Assembly (NCBI GenBank): GCA_021201175.1 | Contig: JAJQFK010000284.1 | Coordinates: forward strand, 1 to 8,427 | Origin: Candidatus Gastranaerophilales bacterium | Lineage (GTDB): Bacteria; Cyanobacteriota; Vampirovibrionia; Gastranaerophilales; Gastranaerophilaceae | Direction of reading: 5' to 3' | DNA length: 8,427 nt | In this document: in pieces, positions 1 to 6,272 of the stretch | Layout of the letters: each line of letters opens with the position of its first letter | Numbering within the stretch: the stretch's first letter is position 1 | The notes under the pieces: generated by a model | Seen by the model: only the letters and a program-made list of their open reading frames with translations | What the model was told of the DNA's origin: nothing | The model's database searches: none | Position numbers and translations under genes: made by a program

Positions 1-51
1 TGCTTATTTTATTTGTGATATTATAGATTTGGGCAGGTATAAAAATCGGCT

Positions 52-94
52 CTTAACAAAATAGATAAACTGTTAAGTTGTTAAAATGTTATGT
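52..94. repeat. Inverted repeat plus three 8-bp tandem repeats
   Basis: An inverted repeat CTTAACA (52-58) / TGTTAAG (71-77) with a 12-nt spacer runs into three consecutive 8-bp units: TGTTAAGT (71-78), TGTTAAAA (79-86) and TGTTATGT (87-94). It lies just beyond the stop codon of the minus-strand recombinase, inside presumed mobile DNA. Such repeats can be binding sites for a recombinase accessory factor or a repressor, but nothing here identifies the protein. The rest of 1-121 shows no gene. Confidence 0.4.
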
Positions 95-121
95 TCCCAA
101 TTATAAATAAAGAATTTTAGA

Positions 122-661
122 CTATAGAATAAAGTTCGTATAGCTTTCATCAATTTGGTCTTGTTCTATTCCTATGTATCTTAAAGTTATCTGTGGGTTT
201 GAATGATTAAATATTTTTTGCAATAGGGCAACGTCTTTATATTTTTTATAATGATGATACCCGAATGTTTTTCTCATTGTATGAGTGCCGATTATTTCTT
301 TTATTCCGACAGCCTTGCAGGCGGTTTTCAATATGTAATAAGCACCGAACCGGTTCATTCTGTTTTTAAAAACAGTTAAAAATAACGGTTCATCGGGGCG
401 CTTACTTTTAGTGTATTCTTCAAGCATGGGTTTTAACTTTAAATTAATCGGGAATTTTTTAAATTTACCCGTTTTCTTTTCTATTATTTGAATATGGGTT
501 TTATTTCTGACATCACCTACATTAAGTGCCACAATATCAGAAATCCTTAAACCGCAATTTGTTCCTATGGTAAACATTAATAAATCTCTTTTGTTTTTTG
601 AAAAATATTGCTCAAGTTTTTTAATGTCCGCAATACTTCTGATTGGTTCTACTGTTGTCAT
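122..661 (-). CDS. Short tyrosine recombinase (catalytic domain only)
   Basis: This encodes a 179-residue tyrosine recombinase consisting almost entirely of the catalytic domain. Visible catalytic residues are R39 in GLRISD, K63 in the KKTGK turn, H127 and R130 in HTMR, H153 in FNHSN and the nucleophile Y162 in RYIGI, so the active site looks complete. There is no room for an N-terminal SAM-like core-binding domain; full-length integrases have about 300-400 residues. The start chosen is the ATG at 661, because AGGAG lies 6-7 nt upstream of it; an in-frame upstream ATG at 691 lacks such a site. The neighbours are a divergent, truncated integrase and, beyond that, a tRNA, so it sits on an integrated element. 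Standalone recombinases of this size occur in phages and low-GC bacteria. It could be an integrase, an inversion enzyme or a resolution enzyme, and its target is unknown. Family assignment is firm, role is not. Confidence 0.85.
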   Translation of the reverse strand: MTTVEPIRSIADIKKLEQYFSKNKRDLLMFTIGTNCGLRISDIVALNVGDVRNKTHIQIIEKKTGKFKKFPINLKLKPMLEEYTKSKRPDEPLFLTVFKNRMNRFGAYYILKTACKAVGIKEIIGTHTMRKTFGYHHYKKYKDVALLQKIFNHSNPQITLRYIGIEQDQIDESYTNFIL

Positions 662-691
662 AATGTTTCTCCTTTTCTCTCTACTACACAA

Positions 692-1306
692 AACCCCATG
701 TGGTCTGTTAAAAAGTTAAGAGAAGATAATTATAAAACAAGAGTATTATCACTCGAGGAAGAAAAAAGATTATTTACTGAAATTGAAAGAGGTTATGAGG
801 TAATTGGCAGAGATAGAAAAAAGAAAATGATTTATCCTTATTTGCATTTAAGACCTGTTATAATTTGTGCTTTGCAAACAGGCATGCGTAGAGGTGAGAT
901 TTTTAATTTAAAATGGTCTAATATTGATTTTGAATATGAATTTGCAGAGTTATTAGAAACAAAATCAGGTAAATCAAGAAGAATTCCTATATCACACAAA
1001 TTTATGAATGTTTTAAATCAATTAGACCATACTACAGAATATGTTTTTACTAATCCTAATACGAATAAACCCTACAATGATATTAAAAACTCTTTTCATT
1101 CAGTCTTAAAAAAGGCAGAAATTTATGATTTTAGATTTCACGATTTAAGACATACTGCCGCAACAAGAATGCTTGAAAAAGGTGCTGATATCAGAACTGT
1201 TCAAGAAATTTTAGGACACTCAAGTGTTGTAGTAACTCAAAGATATACTCATACAACACCTCAATATAAGAAAAACGCTATTGAACTTTTGAGTAACTAT
1301 ACTTAA
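692..1306 (+). pseudogene. 5'-truncated phage/ICE-type tyrosine integrase (C-terminal catalytic half)
   Basis: Numbered from the ATG at 698, the catalytic domain of a tyrosine integrase is complete: R64 in TGMRRGE, K89 in the TKSGK turn, H148 and R151 in FHDLRHTAATRM, H174 in LGHSS and Y183 in RYTH. Recognisable similarity begins near NPMWSVKKL, the usual link between the core-binding and catalytic domains in integrases of about 380 residues. Everything N-terminal, the arm-binding and core-binding domains, is missing. Upstream the frame stays open to an ATG at 608, but that stretch is the antisense of the neighbouring recombinase's start region and does not look like integrase. No Shine-Dalgarno site precedes 698. 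It is most likely a remnant made by a rearrangement or deletion. Its position 129 bp from the tRNA 3' end fits an integrase at the edge of a tRNA-integrated element. A functional catalytic-domain-only protein cannot be excluded. Confidence 0.7.
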
Positions 1307-1355
1307 TTTACTCTTTTTTATTTTCATTCAATATCATATAAAATCAGTTGTAAAG

Positions 1356-1375
1356 GTCGGGAAATAGTCGGGAAA
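1356..1375. repeat. Direct repeat GTCGGGAAA x2, 11-bp period
   Basis: Two identical copies of GTCGGGAAA lie at 1356-1364 and 1367-1375, exactly 11 bp apart, or one helical turn. They sit between the integrase stop and the tRNA, where arm-type integrase or excisionase binding sites are expected. The binding role is inferred from position and spacing only. Confidence 0.5.
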
Positions 1376-1390
1376 AATGAAAATTTGCAT

Positions 1391-1423
1391 AAAAAAAGAT
1401 TTCTGCCAAATGCCTGAAACCCT
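1391..1423 (-). terminator. Probable Rho-independent terminator of tRNA-Asn
   Basis: Read on the minus strand, an 8-bp stem (1423-1416 with 1403-1396, including G-U pairs) with a 12-nt loop is followed by an uninterrupted T run (1397-1391). It begins 12 nt past the tRNA 3' end. The stem is moderate in strength. If recombination occurred within the tRNA 3' end, this terminator was supplied by the integrated DNA. Confidence 0.5.
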
Positions 1424-1435
1424 CTTATAATAAAA

Positions 1436-1507
<72 letters not shown>

Positions 1508-1518
1508 ATATCTATATT

Positions 1519-1549
1519 ATTATATTATCAAAAAAATTTATAATGTAAA
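1519..1549 (-). promoter_or_regulatory. Probable promoter of tRNA-Asn
   Basis: On the minus strand TTTACA (1549-1544) resembles a -35 box. The -10 is ambiguous because of the AT-rich tract: TAATAT at 1527-1522 gives a 16-bp spacer, and TATAAT at 1524-1519 gives 19 bp. Either would start transcription close to the tRNA 5' end at 1507. Confidence 0.4.
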
Positions 1550-1600
1550 TACTTTTTTCTAAATTTTTTCTGAAAATTTTAAAATTGTTTTCACTATTTG

Positions 1601-1679
1601 TTCAAGAACTGAATCCGGCAGGAGTATTTTGCTTCGTCGTTATGCCTCTTGAATTTTGGCAGTTCATAATTCAAAATTC
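1601..1679. repeat. Cluster of overlapping inverted repeats in the pyrH upstream region
   Basis: Three perfect inverted repeats overlap: TTCAAGA (1601-1607) with TCTTGAA (1647-1653), GAACTG (1606-1611) with CAGTTC (1660-1665), and GAATTTTG (1651-1658) with CAAAATTC (1672-1679). They share bases, so the structures exclude one another. The internal stretch around 1627-1648 (TTTTGCTTCGTCGTTATGCC) resembles palindromic intergenic repeats dispersed in many bacterial genomes. No convincing coding sequence spans 1508-1810; apart from this repeat and the two promoters I see nothing else there. Confidence 0.45.
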
Positions 1680-1742
1680 GGTCTTTTATCAATCTACAGA
1701 TTAAAGAATTGTTACCAATAATAATTATAAGATGAAAATATA

Positions 1743-1772
1743 TATACAATATAGGATAATTTAATGTATAAT
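1743..1772 (+). promoter_or_regulatory. Putative sigma70-type promoter of the pyrH operon
   Basis: A consensus -10 box TATAAT (1767-1772) is preceded at 18 bp by TATACA (1743-1748), matching four of six -35 positions. This would give an untranslated leader of roughly 30 nt before pyrH. The surrounding DNA is very AT-rich, so chance matches are possible. Confidence 0.4.
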
Positions 1773-1810
1773 GGAACAAATAGTTAATATAAAATAGGTC
1801 TTTATTTGTT

Positions 1811-2536
1811 ATGGAACAAGATTTAAAATATAAGAGAATACTGCTTAAATTGAGCGGTGAAGCACTTTTAGGTACACAAGAATTCGGGATAGATCATACT
1901 CCTTTAGAAATGATTGCAAATGAAATAAAAGAAGCATATCAAGCAGGCGCACAAATCGCAATAGTTGTAGGTGGCGGTAATATATTCAGAGGTGTAAAAA
2001 ACTCTGCGAAATACGGTATGGATCAGGCAACCGGCGATTATATAGGAATGCTTGCTACTGTTATGAATGCTATAGCCTTACAGAGTGCGCTTAGAAAAAT
2101 AGATGTTCCTTGCCGGGTTCAAACGGCTATAGATATGAATAAAATAGCCGAACCATATATAAGATTTAAGGCTATAAGACATCTTGAGAAATCAAGAGTA
2201 GTAATTTTTGCGGCAGGAACAGGTAATCCGTTCTTTACAACAGATACCGCAGCAGCGCTTAGAGCTTCTGAAATAGGGGCACAAGCTATGTTAATGGCTA
2301 AAAACGGTGTTGACGGTGTGTATTCCGATGACCCCAGAATTAATTCCGAGGCAAAGAAATATACTAATATAACTTATGATGATATTATTGTTAAAGGTTT
2401 GAAAGTTATGGATACTGCTTCATGCGCATTATGCAAACAAAATTCTATACCCATTGTGGTATTTGATTTCGCAGCAAAAGGAAGCATTATTAAAATATTA
2501 AAAGGTGAAAAAACAGGTACATTTGTAGGAGGTTAA
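1811..2536 (+). CDS. pyrH: UMP kinase
   Basis: This cytoplasmic enzyme phosphorylates UMP to UDP with ATP, in pyrimidine nucleotide synthesis. At 241 residues it has the normal bacterial length and the amino-acid-kinase fold. Visible motifs are KLSGEAL (13-19, phosphate-binding lysine), VVGGGNIFRG (52-61), GDYIGM with D76 (75-80, UMP contact), GTGNPFFTTDTAA (136-148) and VDGVYSDDPR (167-176, nucleotide binding). The ATG at 1811 places the conserved YKRILLKLSG strand at the usual distance from the start, although only a weak AGG lies upstream, 10 nt away. It is first in a tight operon; frr starts 1 nt after its stop, and the frr Shine-Dalgarno lies within its last codons. The pyrH-frr pairing is widespread in bacteria. 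Bacterial UMP kinases are typically inhibited by UTP; no transcriptional control is visible beyond the upstream promoter candidate. Confidence 0.97.
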   Translation: MEQDLKYKRILLKLSGEALLGTQEFGIDHTPLEMIANEIKEAYQAGAQIAIVVGGGNIFRGVKNSAKYGMDQATGDYIGMLATVMNAIALQSALRKIDVPCRVQTAIDMNKIAEPYIRFKAIRHLEKSRVVIFAAGTGNPFFTTDTAAALRASEIGAQAMLMAKNGVDGVYSDDPRINSEAKKYTNITYDDIIVKGLKVMDTASCALCKQNSIPIVVFDFAAKGSIIKILKGEKTGTFVGG

Positions 2537-2537
2537 A

Positions 2538-3098
2538 ATGACAGTTGAGTCAATGTTTTCAACAGGCAATGAAAAAATGGAAAAAGCTATAAATCAGATG
2601 AAAAAAGAGTTTGCATCTATACGTACAGGCAGAGCAAATCCTATGATTTTAGATAAAATTACTGTGGATTACTATGGTGCGCCAACCCCTCTAAGACAGT
2701 TATCACAGGTAAGTGTACAGGACGGAACAACTCTGGTTATTGCGCCTTATGATAAAACAATTTTAAAAGATGTTGAAAAGGCTCTTGTTAAGGCAGATTT
2801 AGGTATCAATCCAAACTCCGACGGTATTGTAATAAGACTTAGCTTTCCGCCTTTGACTACTGATAAAAGAAAAGAAATTTGTAAAGACGTTAAAAAAGCA
2901 TGCGAAGATACTAAAGTTGCTATAAGAAATATTAGACGTGATATGACTGATGAACTTAAAAAACTCGAAAAATCAGAAAATTTACCCGAAGATCTCGTAA
3001 AAGATAATCAGGATAAAATACAAAAACAAACAGACAAATATATAAAAATGGCAGATGAACTTTCCTCAGAAAAAGAAAAAGAGGTGCTGACAGTATAG
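2538..3098 (+). CDS. frr: Ribosome recycling factor
   Basis: RRF works with EF-G and GTP to split the post-termination 70S ribosome and free it from mRNA. The 186-residue length is typical. Domain I, a three-helix bundle, is formed by residues 1-30 and about 105-186, with RTGRAN at 29-34 and the conserved arginines in the AIRNIRRD segment (128-135). Domain II is the insertion of about 31-104, including YYGAPTPL (45-52) and DGIVIRLSFPPLT (95-107). A strong AGGAGG (2527-2532) lies 5 nt before the ATG, the best ribosome site in the operon, so this protein may be made in greater amounts than its neighbours. The gene sits 1 nt after pyrH and overlaps cdsA by one base. Nothing is unusual. Confidence 0.97.
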   Translation: MTVESMFSTGNEKMEKAINQMKKEFASIRTGRANPMILDKITVDYYGAPTPLRQLSQVSVQDGTTLVIAPYDKTILKDVEKALVKADLGINPNSDGIVIRLSFPPLTTDKRKEICKDVKKACEDTKVAIRNIRRDMTDELKKLEKSENLPEDLVKDNQDKIQKQTDKYIKMADELSSEKEKEVLTV

Positions 3099-3994
3099 TG
3101 GCTGTATTAGGTTCTTTACTAAAAAATCGTATAATAACCGGTTTCGCAATTGGAGCATTGGTTTTTGCCTGTATACTTTTGGGCGGAAAATTTTTGCTTG
3201 CGCTTTTATTGATTTTTATTATAATTGCTTCAAAAGAATATGCTGATATTCTTAAAAATAAAGGATTTTTACCTTTCTTTAAAGTAATTTTAATTGTATC
3301 GGTATCAATGATACTTGTATCTGCAAGCGGATATGATAATTTAATTCCGCTTGTGCTTCTATTAGGGGCTATAAGTTCTTTTCTTGCTGTTCTGTTTCGC
3401 GGCAGGCAGCCTTATATCGCTAATGTAGCTACTACAATTTTAGGTTTTTTAATAGCCTGGATGCCTTGTCATGTATTTTTAATACGACAAATGGGGTCAG
3501 AAGTTTCATTATTCGGTATAACTTTTAAACAAGGATTGTACTTTTTAATATTGATATTTTTTGTAATACTTCTTACTGATATAGGGGCATATTTTTTTGG
3601 TATAAGATTTGGAAAACACAAGCTTTCACCGGTTATAAGTCCTAAAAAAACGGTAGAAGGTGCGCTTGCCGGAGGTATATGCGCGGTTATTACAGGTTTA
3701 ATAATCGGAAAACTAATCGGTATATCCGTTTATCACTCCTTTGTTTTATCTTTGATTGTTACTGTTATGGCACAACTCGGAGATTTATCCGAATCATTGA
3801 TAAAAAGAGATGCAGGTGTTAAAGATTCCGGGCATTCTCTTCCCGGGCACGGCGGGTTTTTAGATAGAGCCGACAGCTATCTTTTTTCGGTGCCTCTTGC
3901 ATATTATTATATTAAATATTTTATTATTACAGGACTTACGTTCCCTATGTTAACAGATTTGGTAAGAAAAATAATTTATGTTATCATCAGCTAG
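3098..3994 (+). CDS. cdsA: Phosphatidate cytidylyltransferase (CDP-diglyceride synthase)
   Basis: This integral membrane enzyme makes CDP-diacylglycerol from phosphatidic acid and CTP, the branch-point precursor of bacterial phospholipids. The protein has 298 residues with many hydrophobic stretches (about 12-45, 62-100, 108-130, 145-168, 188-225 and 262-297), consistent with six to eight membrane spans. The family signature is clear near the C-terminus: SESLIKRDAGVKDSG (231-245) followed by PGHGGFLDRADS (249-260), with the metal- and substrate-binding D161 in TDIGAYFFG and SPKKTVEG (181-188) before it. The start is a GTG whose G is the last base of the frr TAG stop (TAGTG), so translation is probably coupled; GAGGTG (3081-3086) lies 11 nt upstream. 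The 3' end overlaps rnc by 17 nt. In many bacteria uppS lies between frr and cdsA; it is absent here. Confidence 0.95.
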   Translation: MAVLGSLLKNRIITGFAIGALVFACILLGGKFLLALLLIFIIIASKEYADILKNKGFLPFFKVILIVSVSMILVSASGYDNLIPLVLLLGAISSFLAVLFRGRQPYIANVATTILGFLIAWMPCHVFLIRQMGSEVSLFGITFKQGLYFLILIFFVILLTDIGAYFFGIRFGKHKLSPVISPKKTVEGALAGGICAVITGLIIGKLIGISVYHSFVLSLIVTVMAQLGDLSESLIKRDAGVKDSGHSLPGHGGFLDRADSYLFSVPLAYYYIKYFIITGLTFPMLTDLVRKIIYVIIS

Positions 3995-4706
3995 AAAAAA
4001 AGAATTAACCGAATTTTTGGAAAAATTAAATATTACAACACAAGACTTGCAAATTTTTGATGAAGCTTTAACTCATCCTTCCTATAATAATGAGGAAAAT
4101 ATTGAAAATGCTCCTGATTATGAGCGTTTGGAGTTTTTGGGTGATTCTGTTTTAAGACTTGCGGCAAGTAATTTCTTATTTGACAAATTCCCCGATTATG
4201 ATGAAGGAGATTTGACAAAAATAAGAAGCTGGATAGTCAGTGATAAATATCTTTCTGAAATAGCAGATAAACTAGGATTGCCGCATTATATAAACATAGG
4301 TAAACATGAGGATAAAGACGGCGGAAGAAATAAAGAATCTATAAAAGCTTGCGCGATGGAAGCTATACTGGGCGCAATGTACAAAACCTACGGATATGAT
4401 TTTGCTCAAAATTTTATTATTGGAATTTATAATTCTGATAAAATAAAATACACGGATATTTTATATTCATCTAATTCAAAGGAAATATTGCAGCAATACA
4501 CACAGGCAAAAAATAAAGATTTACCGCAGTATAAAATTATAAAAGAATCAGGAAGTGACCATAATAAAACTTATGAAGCATGTGTAATATATAATGGAAA
4601 AGAACTTGGCAAAGGTTGTTCCAAAACAAAAAAAGATGCTGAAAAAGCAGCGGCGCTTGAAGCGTTGAAGAATTTAAATTTAATCGGGCAAGATGAAAAT
4701 GAGTAA
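3978..4706 (+). CDS. rnc: Ribonuclease III
   Basis: This is a double-strand-specific endoribonuclease acting in rRNA and mRNA processing. The 242 residues have the standard layout: an endonuclease domain (about 8-150) with the signature YERLEFLGDSVLRL (48-61), and a dsRNA-binding domain (about 165-235) with QQYTQ, LPQYKII and the KTKKDAEKAAALEAL helix (216-230). Acidic residues E49, E52 and D56 match the first metal-site cluster and E128 matches the essential C-terminal glutamate. In the segment ESIKACAMEAILGA (120-133), however, C125 occupies the position that is Asp in E. coli (D114) and Aquifex. Activity may therefore be altered, or Cys may help bind metal. The frame is intact, so this is not decay. 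The ATG at 3978 lies inside cdsA with no strong ribosome site (GGTAAG), suggesting coupling. The end overlaps rpe. Confidence 0.95.
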   Translation: MLSSARKKELTEFLEKLNITTQDLQIFDEALTHPSYNNEENIENAPDYERLEFLGDSVLRLAASNFLFDKFPDYDEGDLTKIRSWIVSDKYLSEIADKLGLPHYINIGKHEDKDGGRNKESIKACAMEAILGAMYKTYGYDFAQNFIIGIYNSDKIKYTDILYSSNSKEILQQYTQAKNKDLPQYKIIKESGSDHNKTYEACVIYNGKELGKGCSKTKKDAEKAAALEALKNLNLIGQDENE

Positions 4707-5337
4707 AATTATAGTATCTCCGTCAATATTATCGGCGGATTTCGCTAATTTGGAAAATGAAATAAAGAAACTTGAAAACAATGGAGCCGATTGGATACAT
4801 GTTGATGTTATGGATGGTCATTTTGTTCCGAATATTACAATAGGTGCTCCCGTTGTAAAGGCAATCAGGAAAGTTACATCTATTCCGCTTGATGTCCATT
4901 TAATGATTGAGAACCCCGAAAAATATATAGAAGATTTTATACATGCCGGTTCGGATATAATAACGATACATTATGAAGCGGTAAAAGAAAATACATTGAA
5001 CGTTATAAATCAAATAAAAACTTTAGGAGCTAAAGCGGGACTTTCTATTAAACCAAAAACTCAGCCTAAAGAGATTTTTAAATATTTAAAAGATATAGAT
5101 TTAGTTATTATAATGAGTGTTGAACCTGGGTTCGGCGGGCAAAAATTTATTTTTGAGTGTGCCGAAAAAATACCGGTATTAAAAAAACAAAATGCCAATA
5201 TAATAATTGAAGCGGATGGCGGAATTAATAAAGAAACTGCCCAATTATGTAAGGAATACGGGATTGATGTACTTGTTGCAGGAAGTTATATATTTTCCGG
5301 CGGCGATATAAAAGAAGCAATAAAATCATTGAGGTAA
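4699..5337 (+). CDS. rpe: Ribulose-phosphate 3-epimerase
   Basis: This interconverts ribulose 5-phosphate and xylulose 5-phosphate in the pentose phosphate pathway. It is a TIM barrel of normal length (212 residues from this start). Motifs, numbered from here: SPSILSADF (7-15), HVDVMDGHFVPN with H34 and D36 (34-45), DVHLM with H67, MSVEPGFGGQKF (139-150) and EADGGI with D173. H34, D36, H67 and D173 are the metal ligands, and D36 and D173 also act as catalytic acid/base, so the site is complete. Two in-frame ATGs, 4693 and 4699, both lie inside rnc, giving 14 or 8 nt of overlap. The second was chosen because MSKIIVSPSIL is the usual length before the first strand, but the difference is only two residues and neither has a strong ribosome site. 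Translation is probably coupled to rnc. Confidence 0.95.
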   Translation: MSKIIVSPSILSADFANLENEIKKLENNGADWIHVDVMDGHFVPNITIGAPVVKAIRKVTSIPLDVHLMIENPEKYIEDFIHAGSDIITIHYEAVKENTLNVINQIKTLGAKAGLSIKPKTQPKEIFKYLKDIDLVIIMSVEPGFGGQKFIFECAEKIPVLKKQNANIIIEADGGINKETAQLCKEYGIDVLVAGSYIFSGGDIKEAIKSLR

Positions 5338-5339
5338 TT

Positions 5340-6272
5340 ATGAGAATAACGCAAGGTCTGGTGGAACAGCATATACACGGTGCTTTCGGTATTGATTTTA
5401 TGAAATGCAGTGAAGCAGAATTAATAGAAGTAGCTTTGCAGCTTGCTCAAAACGGAGTTTGTACATTTTTCCCGACAATAATGACAGATAACATTGATAT
5501 AATAAAGGAGCGGATTTCTATTATAAAAAATACCGCAAATAAAATTCCGAAAAATTATGCGCAAATAGCGGGAATACATCTTGAAGGTCCATTTATAAAT
5601 CCGGACAAAGCAGGTATACATGAAAAAAAATATATTCAGCCCTTAGATATCGAATTTTTTAAACAGTTGGATGATTCATTTATTAAAATTATAACTATAG
5701 CCCCTGAACTTGATAAAGATTCTAATTTTATTAAATATCTTCAATCAAGAAATATAAAAATATCCGCCGGACATTGTACCGCTTACGATTTATCCGGAAT
5801 GAATCAGGTAACACATTTATACAACGCAATGCAGTCATTCACTCATAGGGGAAATTCTACAGTTGTTTCCGCTCTTACGAATGATAATATTTATACGGAA
5901 ATTATTGCTGATTCTATGCATGTAAGTGATGAGGTGTTAAAAATTACATTCCGTCAAAAACCATTGGATAAAATATTATTAATAAGCGATGCATTGCCGC
6001 TTGCGCACAGCAAAATAAAAGAACAAACTTTTGCAGGACAGACAATATATAATAAAGATGGCAAACTTATTAATAAAGAGGGAGTATTTGCAGGAAGTTC
6101 CATGTTGTTATGCGATATTATTAAAAATATAGTTGATAAAAAAATAATAAAATTTGAAGATGCCGTTAAGTGTGCATCTTCAAATCAAATTAAATACCAT
6201 AATCTTACAAACAACCTGACTTTATATTGGAATGACAATAATGTAATCGAGAAAGTCAAACCTAATAATTAA
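5340..6272 (+). CDS. nagA: Compact N-acetylglucosamine-6-phosphate deacetylase
   Basis: The predicted reaction is GlcNAc-6-phosphate to glucosamine-6-phosphate plus acetate, used in amino-sugar catabolism and cell-wall sugar recycling. Motifs of the amidohydrolase family are in order: QGLVEQHIHGAFG (5-17) with H11 and H13, GIHLEGPFIN with metal ligand E82, SAGH with H145, THLYNAM with H159, DSMHV with H194, ISDAL with catalytic D217, and AGSS (251-254). All expected active-site residues are present. At 310 residues it is short against about 380 for typical NagA: it begins almost at the first barrel strand, lacking the roughly 50-residue N-terminal beta domain, ends soon after ASSNQIKYHNL, and has only 14 residues between H145 and H159 (21 in E. 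coli). The start is well supported by GAGG (5331-5334), 5 nt upstream and overlapping the end of rpe. It is the last gene of the operon, converging on the next gene. Another N-acetyl-sugar phosphate is a possible substrate. Confidence 0.85.
   Translation: MRITQGLVEQHIHGAFGIDFMKCSEAELIEVALQLAQNGVCTFFPTIMTDNIDIIKERISIIKNTANKIPKNYAQIAGIHLEGPFINPDKAGIHEKKYIQPLDIEFFKQLDDSFIKIITIAPELDKDSNFIKYLQSRNIKISAGHCTAYDLSGMNQVTHLYNAMQSFTHRGNSTVVSALTNDNIYTEIIADSMHVSDEVLKITFRQKPLDKILLISDALPLAHSKIKEQTFAGQTIYNKDGKLINKEGVFAGSSMLLCDIIKNIVDKKIIKFEDAVKCASSNQIKYHNLTNNLTLYWNDNNVIEKVKPNN

Noticed and set aside
662..691. Upstream ATG at 691 as start of the short recombinase
   Set aside because: The ATG at 661 has a well-spaced AGGAG, and the extra 10 residues would be translated from the ribosome-site region itself.
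608..697. Treating the integrase as starting at the ATG at 608
   Set aside because: The first 30 codons are antisense to the short recombinase's start and leader, show no integrase-like pattern and have no ribosome site.
1594..1779. Minus-strand 61-codon open frame before pyrH
   Set aside because: Low-complexity Ile/Tyr-rich translation of AT-rich DNA, no ribosome site, overlaps the inverted-repeat cluster.
4033..4218. Minus-strand open frame inside rnc
   Set aside because: Antisense of conserved RNase III residues; no independent coding signal.
5421..5621. Minus-strand open frame inside nagA
   Set aside because: Antisense of conserved deacetylase motifs; composition is that of a shadow frame.
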